Part shown: positions 1-11,335 of the stretch, one piece after another
Layout of the letters: every line of letters begins with the position of its first letter
Numbering within the stretch: the stretch's first letter is position 1
Assembly (NCBI GenBank): GCA_029224185.1
Contig: CM055192.1
Coordinates: 682,001 to 746,000 of the forward strand
Direction of reading: 5' to 3'
DNA from: Karalla daura
Lineage: Eukaryota; Chordata; Actinopteri; Chaetodontiformes; Leiognathidae
DNA: 64,000 nt
Program-made: the position numbers and the translations under genes
The notes under the pieces: generated by a model
Told to the model about the DNA's origin: nothing
The model's input: the letters and a program-made list of their open reading frames with translations, nothing else
Databases searched by the model: none

Positions 1-1000
1 ACGGCCGCGTCTACCGATGATTGAATGGGCGCTAAAGAATTCGACAGGATCTCGGTGCAGTCTCACGTCTCGGACAACTCACCGTCCGAGCCAACCCGAC
101 TACCCGTCGGGCTAAAAACAACCAGACTGAGGAGGGGAAGACGCTTAAGACACGTAAGAGTGCGACCTGCCATTCTACAACGTGAAGAACGACACCATTC
201 CCAGAGGAAACGGCGGGACAAAGGGACACAGCCACTGGCTGTGGGGGGCGGGGCCGGGCACACCGGCCTACAGCTCTCCGTGTGTGTGACAAGGCGACGA
301 AGACCAGGCCTCGGTCACCAGCGGGGGGAGAAGAAGAAGACGGCTTGCCTCTTAAACGAGCGCGATAACTTCGTGCGTCTTTTAAAAGGTACGAGCTAGG
401 TACATAGCGCGTCCGCGGGAGTTCCGGCTGTTCTGATATTCCGTATAGTGTTTCATGCGCTTGGCGAGACATTGGAAATGTTGAGAGAAAAAGAGCAAAG
501 GGGCGAGCGGGCCTCGGTAGGACTCGAGCAGAATGGGGTTTGGCGTCTGTGACACAACCGCCTCCAACACGGGAACGCTGCCGTCCCCGTCCGAGGGACG
601 CGTCGGCCCCTTACGCGTCGTTCCCTGCTCTTCCCGACACGCATCCGCGCTTTGTTGTAAATCAGCAAAACCTTCCGTCTCTCTCCCTCTCTCTCTCTCT
701 CCCTCTCTCACGACGCTCCGCCATGTTCCGTCCGCTGAAACCCACCGGGGTGAGCCCTTCAAAAAGACTGGGAAGAATCTAGCCCCGGGGTAGCCGCCAC
801 GCGAAAAGCCGCGGTCCCCACCCAGAAGCTGCGTTCAGGTCCCCGTCCGCCCCCCCCGGAAAGCGCGGAGGGGCGCGGCCGTGACGCGCTACGTAGCTAG
901 CTGCTACTAGCTAGTTGCTACTAGCTAGTTGCTGCTCTTAAGACTTCGCGGGGGAATGTACGAGTCGAAAAGTGTGAAATGTGTGAGTGTGATGTGAAAT
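1..1000. other. GC-rich intergenic stretch, no assigned gene
   Basis: This stretch is rich in CpG and has no exon I can match to a known protein. It holds a short CT-rich tract near 680-710 and a degenerate tandem of a ctagctagttgctact-like unit at about 890-935. The CpG density would fit a promoter of a gene outside the window. One short plus-strand ATG segment that ends in a good donor (723-749) is discussed as a finding. The long reading frames here on both strands are compositional. Confidence 0.5.
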
Positions 1001-1016
1001 GTGTTTTTTTTTTTTC

Positions 1017-1022
1017 TTTATT
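1017..1022 (-). terminator. araf: Candidate poly(A) signal of araf
   Basis: On the minus strand this reads AATAAA, about 520 bases downstream of the araf stop codon, and is followed by an A-rich run (T-rich on the plus strand at 1003-1015). It is the first canonical signal I see after the stop, so the araf 3' UTR probably ends close to position 1000. Confidence 0.5.
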
Positions 1023-1542
1023 TGGACAACCGACGTTTTCCGCCGCATCACGTCGTCCGAAGCCGTTCGGGAACGAAAGTTGGGGTCGAAGGTGAGCACT
1101 GGGATTCAAATCGAACCGAGCGCACGCCTGAGGATCCCTTTCCGGAAAAGGCGAGCGATGACGGGGCGCGGGACCACTTCCGAGGCCGCTCGCCGTGCTT
1201 AGGATGCGTCCTTAGGACGCGTCCTATACGCCCCCCCCGTATGCCTAGTCTGAAAAGGCCCCCCCCCCCCCAGCTGGGAGAATCTAATGCCGGTCCGATG
1301 GCACACCGACATGCTTCTAGGTACAGCAGATGCATCCTTTGCCTGACCAGCTGCTCTTTGTCCATGGCTTAAGGGGGAGGAGGCCGACGAGAGGACGGGA
1401 CGAGGGGCTGTGTGGGGCGGGGCGGGGCGGGAGTGACCGGGTGTGGAGGGTGTGGGGGATGGGGGGAGGGGGGTGGTGGGGAGGGGGTGGTCCATCAGGA
1501 GAGTCGGCCTGGCCTCCGTCCTGGCGCTGCGGCCCGCTTCGC

Positions 1543-4168
1543 TTAGAGCGGCATGAGCCTGGTGGTGTGGAACAGCAGGGGGTTCAGGTCCTCTGCGTGG
1601 ACGGCCCGGTGGAGCGACGGCTCCGAGCGACTCCGCTCGATCTTTGGCAGCAGGTCCTGCACCTGCTCGATGGCCACCAGGATCTGGCGGACGAGAACCG
1701 AGCGTTACACTTGCTCAAGTTACACTTGAACTGCTTGCTGGACAGTACGGACAGACACACGCTTTTGGAGTTCCTCTCGGACGACGCTACATGATCCCGC
1801 ACCCGGCTGGGATTGTGCTAATGTACTGTGAGGAAATGTCAGAACGCATTCCTCACCTGCGGAAACAGAGGCCTTTCATCCCGCTTGAACTTCAGGCAGT
1901 CAATGATGAGCCTCTTCATTGACTTGGGTGAGGTACTATACAGCTTGCTGAGGTCCGGTGACAAGTAGCCACGTCCAACCATGAAGATTATCTGGCGAGG
2001 AGGAGGAGGAGGAGGAGGAGGCGGTTAATGACATTTGCAAGCGCAAGCTGCAATCGCACTGGAGGGGTCGGAGCTCTGCGTGTCCTGCGCTTGAGATCGA
2101 GACGTCAAATGTGAGATTGCAGCTGGAGTGAAACAGCAAACCTGCAGCTGACATGCACCACACGCTTTACAAGTCCGATGCGTCCGATTTTACCAACTCA
2201 ACCGCTTTAATATCTTCAGCATCCTCTCATTATTACGGTCTTCTCTCTTCATTCTTCTGCCGCCACGTGTCCTATCGTGGCCATTATTGCGGTGGTTCGT
2301 TTTTAGTGTAATCGTTCATTCATTCCTCATTCAGTGTATCACTGGCACTAACCAACGGATGACACACGTTTTTACATCTTAAAGTGCTGCACAGGCATAC
2401 GGGTACAACGTTGCAGCGTACGGTAATCTTGACGCCAAAAGGTCCATATCACAAGATCAGCTTTTTAGCATCTAATAACTATCTCCGAATGAACGGAGGC
2501 GCTCGTCGACTACGCTCCACCGAGCTCTCTCAGATCTACGAGCAGCTGCAGTCTGATCATAACGCGTTCAAAACTTTCCCCTTTCACATTTGATTTAAAC
2601 CCCCCAGTGTCTGTATCCCCCCCCCACCACCACCACCACCACCATCATCCTCCCATCACCACACATCCGGCGGGGTCTGTGCCCTCACCCCCCCTTTCAC
2701 AATTGCATTTGATCGACAACCCCCTGACAACATTTGACAACCCCTCTTTCTTTGCTCTGCCCTCCACCACACTCCTCGACATTTCAATGTTCCTATTGCT
2801 ACGATTCCCAGACTGCCCAGGATTAACATGTCAGCCCCGGGACCCCCTCAGTCTTCAGTGCCACCCCCTCCTAGACCCCATGGACGCGGTGCTGGATCCA
2901 GGACCCCTCCCCCCCCAGCTGCTACTGTGGTGCCCTGGGCTTTCTCTTGTTTTCTTTTTTTTTCTGCAATTTTCCCCAGAATTTACGTTCAAAACACAAG
3001 GAGCCAAGACCGAACAAAAGTGGGCACGGACCATCATAGGAACGATGGCATACTAACAGGGTATAGTTGTGTGGTGTGGTGTGGTGTGGCGTGGCGTGTG
3101 GCGCTCCCTGACCTGGTCCCTGTTGTTGATGCTGGAGTAAGGCAGAGTCCCTGACATCAGCTCAAACAGCACCACCCCGTAGCCATACACGTCCGACTGG
3201 AATGTATACGGGTTGCTGTCTTGCATCCGGATCACTTCCGGAGCCTTTCGGGTCGGGTCGGGTCGGAGCGGAGAGCACAGAGACAGAGATCAGAACGGGC
3301 ATCAGACAGACATTATGAACTTCAGTGGTAATGCTGACTCTGCCAGATCTACCTCAAATACAACACATTCTGTATCCTTTATGTGTACATGTCCTTTAGA
3401 CATGTACAAATGCTTTGACTGGTGATAGGGTACATACAGCAAACAAGTTCTGGAGTTACCTTCACAGAACTGATAAAAGAAGCAATGTATTAGTTGTAAT
3501 AGAAACAGGCTCGCTCTGTCAACTCCACTTTGTGGGAAGTCACTTTCATTGACGAGCAAGGCCATAGGGACAAATAAACTAGGCATGCTGCAAGAACAAA
3601 TGAGCCTGGAAAAGGTTTGCGCTCTTCAATATGGTTTGGACGGCCACCAAGCGGCCTTCAGAGGAGTCCGTGCACTGCACTATTCTGATCTTAACTGCAG
3701 AGCTGTGCCAGACTGCTGTGTTTTGACATATGAAGACAACAAAAACAACTCCTGGACTGGACGACTGTGATCCGGATGAAACTCCGGACATTCAGAGAGA
3801 GGCTCACCATCCAGAGAATGGACCCACTGGGCTGTTCGACCTGTTGGGAGCCACTCCAGCGAGATTTCACCGTGGCCAGGCCAAAGTCACCGATCTTCAC
3901 AGTCCAGCCCTCGTGGAGAAAAATATCTGGCACAAGAGCTCAGGAAGGACTCCAACACAAATTGGCGGACATATCCGTGCTAGTATCACTAATGTGTATT
4001 GTCTGATCTCTATGTCTTTGCTTTTGCCACTCATTCATGGTTAAACCTTTGACCACATCAGCAACAACAATGCTCAAAAACTGACAATACAAGGATACTG
4101 TTTGATTTCAAATCTCGATGGATAATGTTCTTTGCGTGAAGATAACTGGGGAGAGAGAGAGAGGGAGA

Positions 4169-4205
<37 letters not shown>

Positions 4206-7200
4206 TAACATATTCATTCTGCAAACATTATGCTAATCTTTTGAAAACGAACAAATTATGACAGTCTAGCCTGCAAAGGAAAAGTTTGGCTCCTGGACAA
4301 ATGCAGTTCCAGATCGCTAGTAGAGCGCAGTTGTGGTGCTGGGTGCCGAGTGGGATCTAGAGAGGGCCCTTACTCCATGCCCTGCGCCGTCTGCCTGGCC
4401 ACATCGATGCGACGCATGGTGTCAAACTTGGTTTCCGTGACGTGCAGGTGGCGGTACAGGCTGCTGCCTTCACACCACTGGGTGATGATGGCGAAGTTTG
4501 GCTTGGTCATGTAGCCCATGAACAGCAGGATGTTGACGTGGCGGGTCTTCCTACAACGTTCAGACAAAGGTGCAGGGTAAATGCAGCGGAACACCCGCTG
4601 TTCCACTCGCTGTCGGAGGCAGCAAACCGTGACACTTTTCACTCGTCACTGAAGTCGTGAACGCGAAGCCCTCCTTACCGCAACACCTGCATTTCATTCT
4701 TGAAAGCATGCAGCTGCTCGGGCGTGGGCTCCGTGACCTTCAGGATCTTGATGGCCACGTCTCCGTGCCACTTGCCCTTGAAGACGGTCCCGAAGGAGCC
4801 CGACCCTATCCTCTTCTGGATGCTGACCTCTCGGGAGTGGACCTCCCAGTAGTAGCTGGAGTCTCTGTAGGCCCCTCGGTGCTGGAGGGGACACATGCAC
4901 AGAGAGCGCGTGCTGACTGCCACACGCTGAAACAGGAGGGGCGGCGGAGCTGGTGAGGGCGGTCTAGCACGTACCACTTTCTTTTTGTCATCCGATGAGG
5001 AGGGCTTGCGCTCCTTGTGTTCCGACGGCGACTTGGGTGGTTTTCTCCCCGGGGAGCCCAGAGAGGAGGGTGGGCTGGTGGAGGGTTTGGGCGATGGCTC
5101 AGGACCTGCAGGGATGGAGCAGGGCAAGTTATATGCAAAAAAAAGTCTTTCAGAGTTCTCAGATTTTTTGGGGGAAAAAAACCCCATACGCACCCATGTT
5201 GAATTTCCGCGCTTCCTAACAAGGAAAAGAGTGAGAGATGTGAACACGGACACATTTCAAAGTGTGGTGTAAAGTGTGCACTGAACAGATAGAGACGACA
5301 TACTCCACACCCACCTCTATAATACACGCCCCAGCAGGTCCCACTGTGCTGACCATGTGCACGTTGGGTGTTGAGGTGGAACGGTGGCGCTGTAGAGACT
5401 GGCCGTCTCCCCCTGGCAGGGGGAAGGGGAAGGCCGAAGTTGGTGACAGGAGGTCCATCCTGAAAATTCAAGCACAGTCCCCACTTGTGTCTGAGCATCT
5501 CTTTAGTTTGTTTTTCATGTGCATATTTAGGAAGAACCGAGTAATCCTCCCCCTTTGATCCAGACATGAGGGCAGTAGTGTCATTCAGATGTAGAAGAAA
5601 ACAGCAGAGACCCTTTAGAGCTGGAATTCTCTATTCTTGCTATCACTCCATCACCTTAACTATCAACGAGCTGAACAGTTTACGGGTCATGGACACCCGT
5701 AAAATGAGTTCTTTCCAATGGTTTTCATCAACTTGTGATGAAAAGAAAAATTACAATTTTCATGTCTTTGTTGCTTTCTACAGCAGTGACATAAATGTTT
5801 TTGTTCTCTTGGGTTACGGCCTTTCTAGCTTAATTCATTCAGTCCCTTTCCTGCAGTATCTGGATGGGACAAACACCGGCTTGAAAGCCACGCTAGAAGG
5901 CGGAAGGCAAAAAATACTCAGATGGTTGTACTCTGAATCTCTAAATCCTGTCGATCGGACACATGGGACTCACCCAGCTGGCTCCGGAGTTAAGGCTAAG
6001 TTGCTCTGATTTGGAGAATTGTCCGGTAGATGTATCTGTGGGTACTCATCTGTGCAGGTATTGGAATCACACCTGGACAAAACAAAGAGGAAAGAGCAGC
6101 ACAGTGAAGGAAGGCGTCAGACAACTAAGCATTCATTGAAGGTCTTCCAGTCGGGAACGGTTTGGCTATATCCTTTTTCCAAACATGTGCATCTTGGCTC
6201 TAAGATGAAACATGAGCTCAAAACATAAACTGCAAAACTCTGTTGTCTGATAAGAACCTAGGATTACTTTGTACCTAGTTATCATGCTGTTTTTCTAAAT
6301 ATTTGAAAACATATGTTTTGTGAATGTCCAAACAACTGAAAGGGAATAGAAACAAAAATGCTTGGTTTAGTGCCTTTCCCCTAATATGCTAATGAGCTCC
6401 TGAATGATTCGCAGCCAGGTCCACATCTGGAGCTGCATTTTTCCTCCATAGCAACACAAAAAAAACAGAAACAGCTCTTTCATACAATGCTCAAATACAG
6501 AAGAGAGGCTGTAGCATGCTGTAGCAGAAGGAAAGTCGAGGTGATGGTGGATCAGCTGAGGTATGGGGAGCGAGGGTAGGACTATGCATTCTTAGAATAC
6601 AAACGTTTTAGGATGCTTCTCCAGCTCTCAACGTCACACAATAACAACACCGCCGCGTGCTAGGTGACGACCGTGTCTCACAGAAGACGCCGGCAGGTTG
6701 CTGAACAGATGTGACCATTTCTCATTGCAACACTGCTGCAAAGAATGAATGGAAAATGCTCCTTGCAGCACTTCCTGGAACCAGCTCGACAACCTCCTGG
6801 TCCTATTAATGCAAACATGAAACCTATTCCGCCCTGAATGGCAAACACGCACCAGTTTGCATTCCAACCACCTGGGAAGCCATAGATACATGCTCTTGTA
6901 TGCAAGGCTGAGAGTACCCAGTGTTGTATTGTATTGTAATGTTCCTCAACACAAAATGAAGACTGTGGGAAAATTTCTTTTTTTCCCCCCAATACATCCG
7001 CAGCTGTGTAAACGTGGCCATAGTGGTTGAAACTCATGTCTAAGGGGTCAGTAGGTACTCTAGATAATCAAATATAGATACTAAAGCAACGAAAAAGCGA
7101 GTTAAGCATGATATGTCCCCTTGAAGATGGTCAATCATAATACAGTATACAGGTCCCAAGAAATAAACTTTCATTTCGCCTTAAGAAAAATAGGGTTCAA

Positions 7201-9049
7201 AAAATGGATCAATTGCATTTACAATCTTCTCCGACTCACCGTTTACTCACTGTGTCCATGTCTACACACACAGTGGGGACCTTGCTACTGCAGTGCTGGT
7301 GAAATTTGTAGCCGCACGTCTGACATCGGAAGCCATTGAAGAGAAACTTGTGGCAAAAATCACAGAAAGCCAGCTTGAAGAAGGTTTTCCGTACCTGCAC
7401 GGATGAAGTGACGACACGATCACACGGTGTGACAACAGCAATGCTCATGAGTGTTTTGGCAAACGAATGAGGGGATAGAAGAATACAAGCAATGAGATCA
7501 ATCCCGAGAAGCTTAGTCGACCTCTCAGAGTAGCCTTGAACATGTAAGCACAGTACGTGTGTTCGATAACTACTTACAAAGTTGTGCATGGTGAGTGGAA
7601 TGTCATCGAGAACCTCTACTAGAAGCTCCTCTCCAACCAGAGGGGTGATGTCTGTTTCCCAGTCTGTCAGTCTCTTGTGGCTGGAAAGGTCAAGTTGAAA
7701 ATAGTTCAAAGGAAAGGAACATAAAATTATATCAAACTAATACTAATGAATAGCTCTGCCATGACTAATGATGAATTACTGTGGTGGAAAATGTTCATGC
7801 ATCTTTGAACATTTGATCAAATTTTGTATTCTTCAGTCGTAGCCTGAACTCTGTAGGCTGAGACTGTTGTCTTCCTTCTCTGCAGAGAATCAACACATCA
7901 CTTGGACTAACGTCTCAGCATTGTTAAAAGACAAGGATGAGTTTGCACCACACTAGTCCCTCATCAGTCTTTACATTTCACAAATATTTCATACACCAGA
8001 GTGCATGGTTTGTTTATCTGAGACGCGCTGCTCTGTCCCATCTCCTAATCTTTGATGAGGAATGAGGAATGCAATCCATGATCTAGGTGAAGCATAGGGG
8101 GTCCGATCTTACCCTTCCAGAAGGCGAAATACAGCACAGCACTCATGGGTCAGGCCTCTCACTTTGAGGGCTTTACCTAGACTCTCATGCACAGTCTGCC
8201 CTTGGCGGACATTCACCTGAGAACAAAACATGCATCGAAACAAGTGCCTGTTAAAAGACATCTACTGACTATGTACACACAAGTTCAAATGATATGATGA
8301 TGGGCGAAATGAACAGTTGCACAAGATGTTAATGGGGAGACAACAGGAATTTTGATGCTATCATCTGCAACAGAATTTATGACTGGATGTTAGGTGAGGT
8401 TGAAGAAATGAGATGAACAGGATGATGAAACGCTACTTAGAATCGAAACACTCACAATCATTGGGGTTAAAGAGCGTGTGTGGGTGTTGGGCGCACGTCA
8501 AGCATGTGCGAGAGGAGTGAGGGTTCTTGTGTGTGCTAAATGGGGTCAACTCGCCCACTGAATAGTCAATTAACACAGCAGCAGTTTATTTGTTTTCCTT
8601 AAGTTCGAGTTGGGAACATCACGACCAGGGATCATTATTGACCAACACCTTCAAGTCACATAGCCACAATTTCTACACGCTCTTACTCGTGTCCATCTTG
8701 CTCAGCGACCCTATTTAATAAAATGGTACTATTACAACTGCTATAACGTGAAATGTTGGTATTATGACATGCCTTGCGACTACAGCAATAGATACTGTAC
8801 CATGGACTTGTCGAGGTATCCACAAAATGTTGATATCATTGCGCCCCTACTTTTTAACATACATTGCATATTCCGTTTGTAACCTGTGTCTTCATCACAG
8901 AAGTGCAGCCGTGTGTTTAAGAAGCGAAAACATCTCACCACTGTTCTCTGTTTGTTGGGGAGGTATACTCGAATGGTGCCCCCTCCTCGGGGTACATCCT
9001 CTGGACTTGTCTCTCCTGACGAGGAATAGGAGGAAGACGTGGAGGACAT
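1543..9049 (-). CDS. araf: A-Raf serine/threonine kinase, complete CDS in 15 coding exons
   Basis: A-Raf is a Ras-activated MAP3K that phosphorylates MEK1/2. Coding exons are 9049-8939, 8216-8113, 7680-7578, 7394-7240, 6072-5974, 5459-5315, 5215-5194, 5105-4975, 4881-4679, 4550-4374, 4145-4099, 3926-3808, 3244-3113, 1991-1857 and 1683-1543. Phases join to 607 codons plus stop; human ARAF has 606. Domains in order: Ras-binding domain (TIRVYLPNKQRTV), cysteine-rich C1 domain (RKTFFKLAFCDFC), 14-3-3 site RSTSTPNVHM, then the kinase domain with glycine loop GSGSFGTV, VAIK lysine, IIHRDLKSN, GDFGLA and APE. The tail carries the second 14-3-3 site RSRSEPSLH. The C1 domain and VEVLDDIPLTMHNF favour ARAF over RAF1. 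The start at 9049 has context ATCACCATG and lies in the second exon. The fifth exon (6072-5974) is poorly conserved and is placed by splice sites and phase. Confidence 0.93.
4149..4201. repeat. (GA)n microsatellite in an araf intron
   Basis: A GA dinucleotide run with a few interruptions starts just 4 bases upstream (in transcript sense) of the 47-nt araf exon at 4145-4099. On the transcript it reads as a CT-rich tract and therefore probably serves as that exon's polypyrimidine tract. Confidence 0.85.
5194..5215 (-). other. araf: 22-nt araf coding exon
   Basis: This exon has a strong pyrimidine tract and acceptor on its right side and a GTGCGT donor on its left. Its 22 nt are needed to join the exon ending at 5315 (phase 0) to the one starting at 5105 (two bases into a codon). 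It encodes EARKFNM plus the first base of a glycine codon. RAF1 has a comparably tiny exon (28 nt, from memory) at the same place between CR2 and the kinase domain. Confidence 0.8.
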
Positions 9050-9153
9050 GGTGATAGACTGGACGAGGTGTGGGACGCGGGAATTGGATACCACAAGCTC
9101 AGGAGAGCGTCATGCACCACCTGATCCAGAAGAGTTAGCCCTCTACTTAGAAC

Positions 9154-10469
9154 CTGCAAGAGCATGGAAGGGAATTTTAGTTTGGGTGAGTCGGGTGGGG
9201 ATGAATAGGTGGATGAATGGATGACAGATATATGGATAAACAAAGATAGCTCACAAGGAAGTTCAGGAATGCTTAAAGAGCACACCGGCACTTTCATCCC
9301 GCAGGTAAACAACATCATTGCCTTTAGTATTACCACTGAGTATGAAAGGACAGTCACTCACATGCAAGCATGGTGTGAGGTTCACCTCTTTATACGGCTC
9401 ACAGTGCCACACTAGATGCTAAGGTGAAATTAGGATGTTGCTTATAATTGCCAAAAAAGGGCAAGGAGAACACAAATTAAGACATTGGTCAATATCATCC
9501 TAAGGTATGCATTATCAGGGTGGTTATTGCCTGCACTGGCATATCTGCCATATATCAAGCACATACAAAGGCATTAGTCTTCAAAGACAAGCTGTGACAA
9601 AGGGAATGCGCCATTAATGGCAGATTTGAGACTGTTCATGAAAACGGTGTTGATGTAGTGCCACAGGAGGGGAAAAAACTATTCACAAATTTTTCTCATA
9701 AAAACTAACGTGTGCCAGAAACGAGTGACGAAAGCTGCTTAGTCTTTCTCGCTGTCACTTGTTGCTTCAAATGAACTAGTTTTGCCTAGCGAGGGAGTCC
9801 CTAGCGAGGGAGTCCCATATTTGGATATGTATGCAAGACGGTCTGTAACACCATGGGACCAGGGACGTCTCAGGCCAGGCTATCACTTTATATTTGCACT
9901 AAAAGTTCAGACCACTAGAGTCTTTCGATGCTACGGCTAACTTAGCATAGACTCTGCCTGCTGTGCCCTATGACAGCTCGGCTTTGGTTTGGGGAGGCCA
10001 TGATCCTACAGGGCACCACTTCAACCGCCTGAGCTAACGAGACTTTTAAATCAACATCACAGTAATAGGTAATAAACGCCCTGGTGACAACACAATGCTA
10101 GCAGTGCACTTACCAAAGCTTCCTCTGACTCTTTGGTCTCGATTGTAAACCTTGGTAGCTAGCTGGCTAGGAGCTGTGTGCAGTGGGAGAGGAGATTACC
10201 AGGCTGACCGAGTGACTGCGCTTCACTAACTGAGTGACTTAGCTTCGGTGTGCTAACGCCGAGTGTTTCCAGCAGGCTAGCCGCTATTAGCCCCCTGCTG
10301 CCGGGGGTGGTCACCACCACCGCCCCGGCTCACCGTCTCCCTGCGGAGCCCGACCGTCGTAGACCACACAGCCCGGGGCCGTCCATTCTCAACGTCCGTG
10401 CCCACTGACGCCCCAAACTCCTTCACCTGAAGGCCTGTTGCCGAACACAGTCGGAGATAAGTTCAACTC
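9154..10469 (-). other. araf: araf first intron (5' UTR intron)
   Basis: The exon containing the start codon appears to begin at about 9153, after the acceptor CTCTTGCAG. The next transcribed sequence upstream is near 10470-10510. Between them I see no coding similarity. A 16-17 base unit (tagcgagggagtccc) is tandemly duplicated near 9788-9815. Confidence 0.5.
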
Positions 10470-10515
10470 TCACCTGTAGCAGCCATCTTGACTTCTCTCA
10501 GTCTGAAGTGGGATC
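10250..10515 (-). promoter_or_regulatory. araf: araf promoter and 5' non-coding exon with a YY1-type motif
   Basis: A GC-rich, CpG-containing block covers 10250-10440. Just to its right the minus strand reads CAAGATGGCTGC, a typical YY1 element of housekeeping promoters and first exons, followed by ACAG|GTGAGAG, a good donor at about 10471. Splicing this to the acceptor at 9153 gives a 5' UTR with a short upstream reading frame before the main araf ATG. Exact transcription start is not visible. Confidence 0.5.
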
Positions 10516-11018
10516 TGTCAAGAACTTCGGGGAAAGCGGAAAACCTTGGATATACTGCGCTCTCATTGGTTGACTCCCCGAGCCGCGGCGTTTGATTGGA
10601 CAACGCAGGCAGAGGTGAGAGCTGCGTGCACTTCAGTCAAATGGATGGAGACGGCGATCCAGACAGCACCCATGAAATGCATGGTTTTTAGCATTACATT
10701 TATGTAGTGACAGGACAACCTGAACATGAGAGGAATTTGCTCTTGTGATTGGTATACCAAACAGGCTGGTCCCCTAGTTTGCAGCAAAAGACAACAGTAC
10801 AGAACAACGAATTGCACATGCATTTTTATTACACTCATATACCATTAAATGTATACTATGAAAATGTATCAGGTATTAGAATCAGATTCATTGCAAGGTA
10901 ATTATGGGACTTGCTTATACAGCTACAAAATATGCAAGTTACTCTTTTAAATGATCTTTAGTCATAGGCCAAAGTAAATAAATAGAACACAACTGAGCCA
11001 AAACGGTAATTCACAAAT
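10516..11018. other. Spacer between the araf 5' end and the imp4 3' end
   Basis: About 500 bases separate the presumed araf first exon from the presumed imp4 poly(A) signal; both genes are on the minus strand. I see no gene or clear repeat here. Regulatory elements of araf may lie in this interval. Confidence 0.4.
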
Positions 11019-11024
11019 TTTATT
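11019..11024 (-). terminator. imp4: Candidate poly(A) signal of imp4
   Basis: The minus strand reads AATAAA about 310 bases downstream of the imp4 stop codon at 11336. It is the first canonical signal found. Confidence 0.45.
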
Positions 11025-11335
11025 AACACATACCACAATGGTACAACAGAACAAAGTATTGTGTACAATAAGTCAGTTGACTCTGTAGTTGGTCAAGAAT
11101 TATTACATTTTCTTAAAGGCAGATGTGTCGAGATGATGCCATTTGCTTGGTTATCCTCTAGTAAACGACAGACCTTTGACAGGGAATTTCTTGCAATGAT
11201 TAGACTTCCGGTCAAACTTAGTCAAACACTTGTCTTTCTTGTCTTTTTCTTTCTCCACATTTTAAGTTTGAAATAACATAGTCCAAAATGTGTTTTTACA
11301 GTTTGGTCATGTTTTCTAAGTTCCTTTATCCGCCT

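Noticed and set aside
6690..6743. Possible extra araf exon (good acceptor, 54-nt open frame, GTGAGA donor on the minus strand)
   Set aside because: No similarity to any RAF protein, and the phase chain is already complete without it. It might be a cryptic or alternative exon.
7240..7251. araf exon ending at 7251 (ACA|GTGAGT)
   Set aside because: That donor leaves the wrong phase for the next exon. The second donor 11 bases further on, ending at 7240 (CG|GTGAGT), gives a continuous frame.
7900..7972. Possible C/D-box snoRNA in an araf intron (TGATGA and CTGA on the minus strand about 50 bases apart)
   Set aside because: The base before the C box is C rather than a purine and there is no terminal stem.
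1543..9049. Assigning the kinase gene as raf1
   Set aside because: The kinase domain and SSYY fit both, but the Ras-binding end (VEVLDDIPLTMHNF), the C1 domain, LQRHRSTSTP and DDKKKV match ARAF, as does the length of 607 codons.
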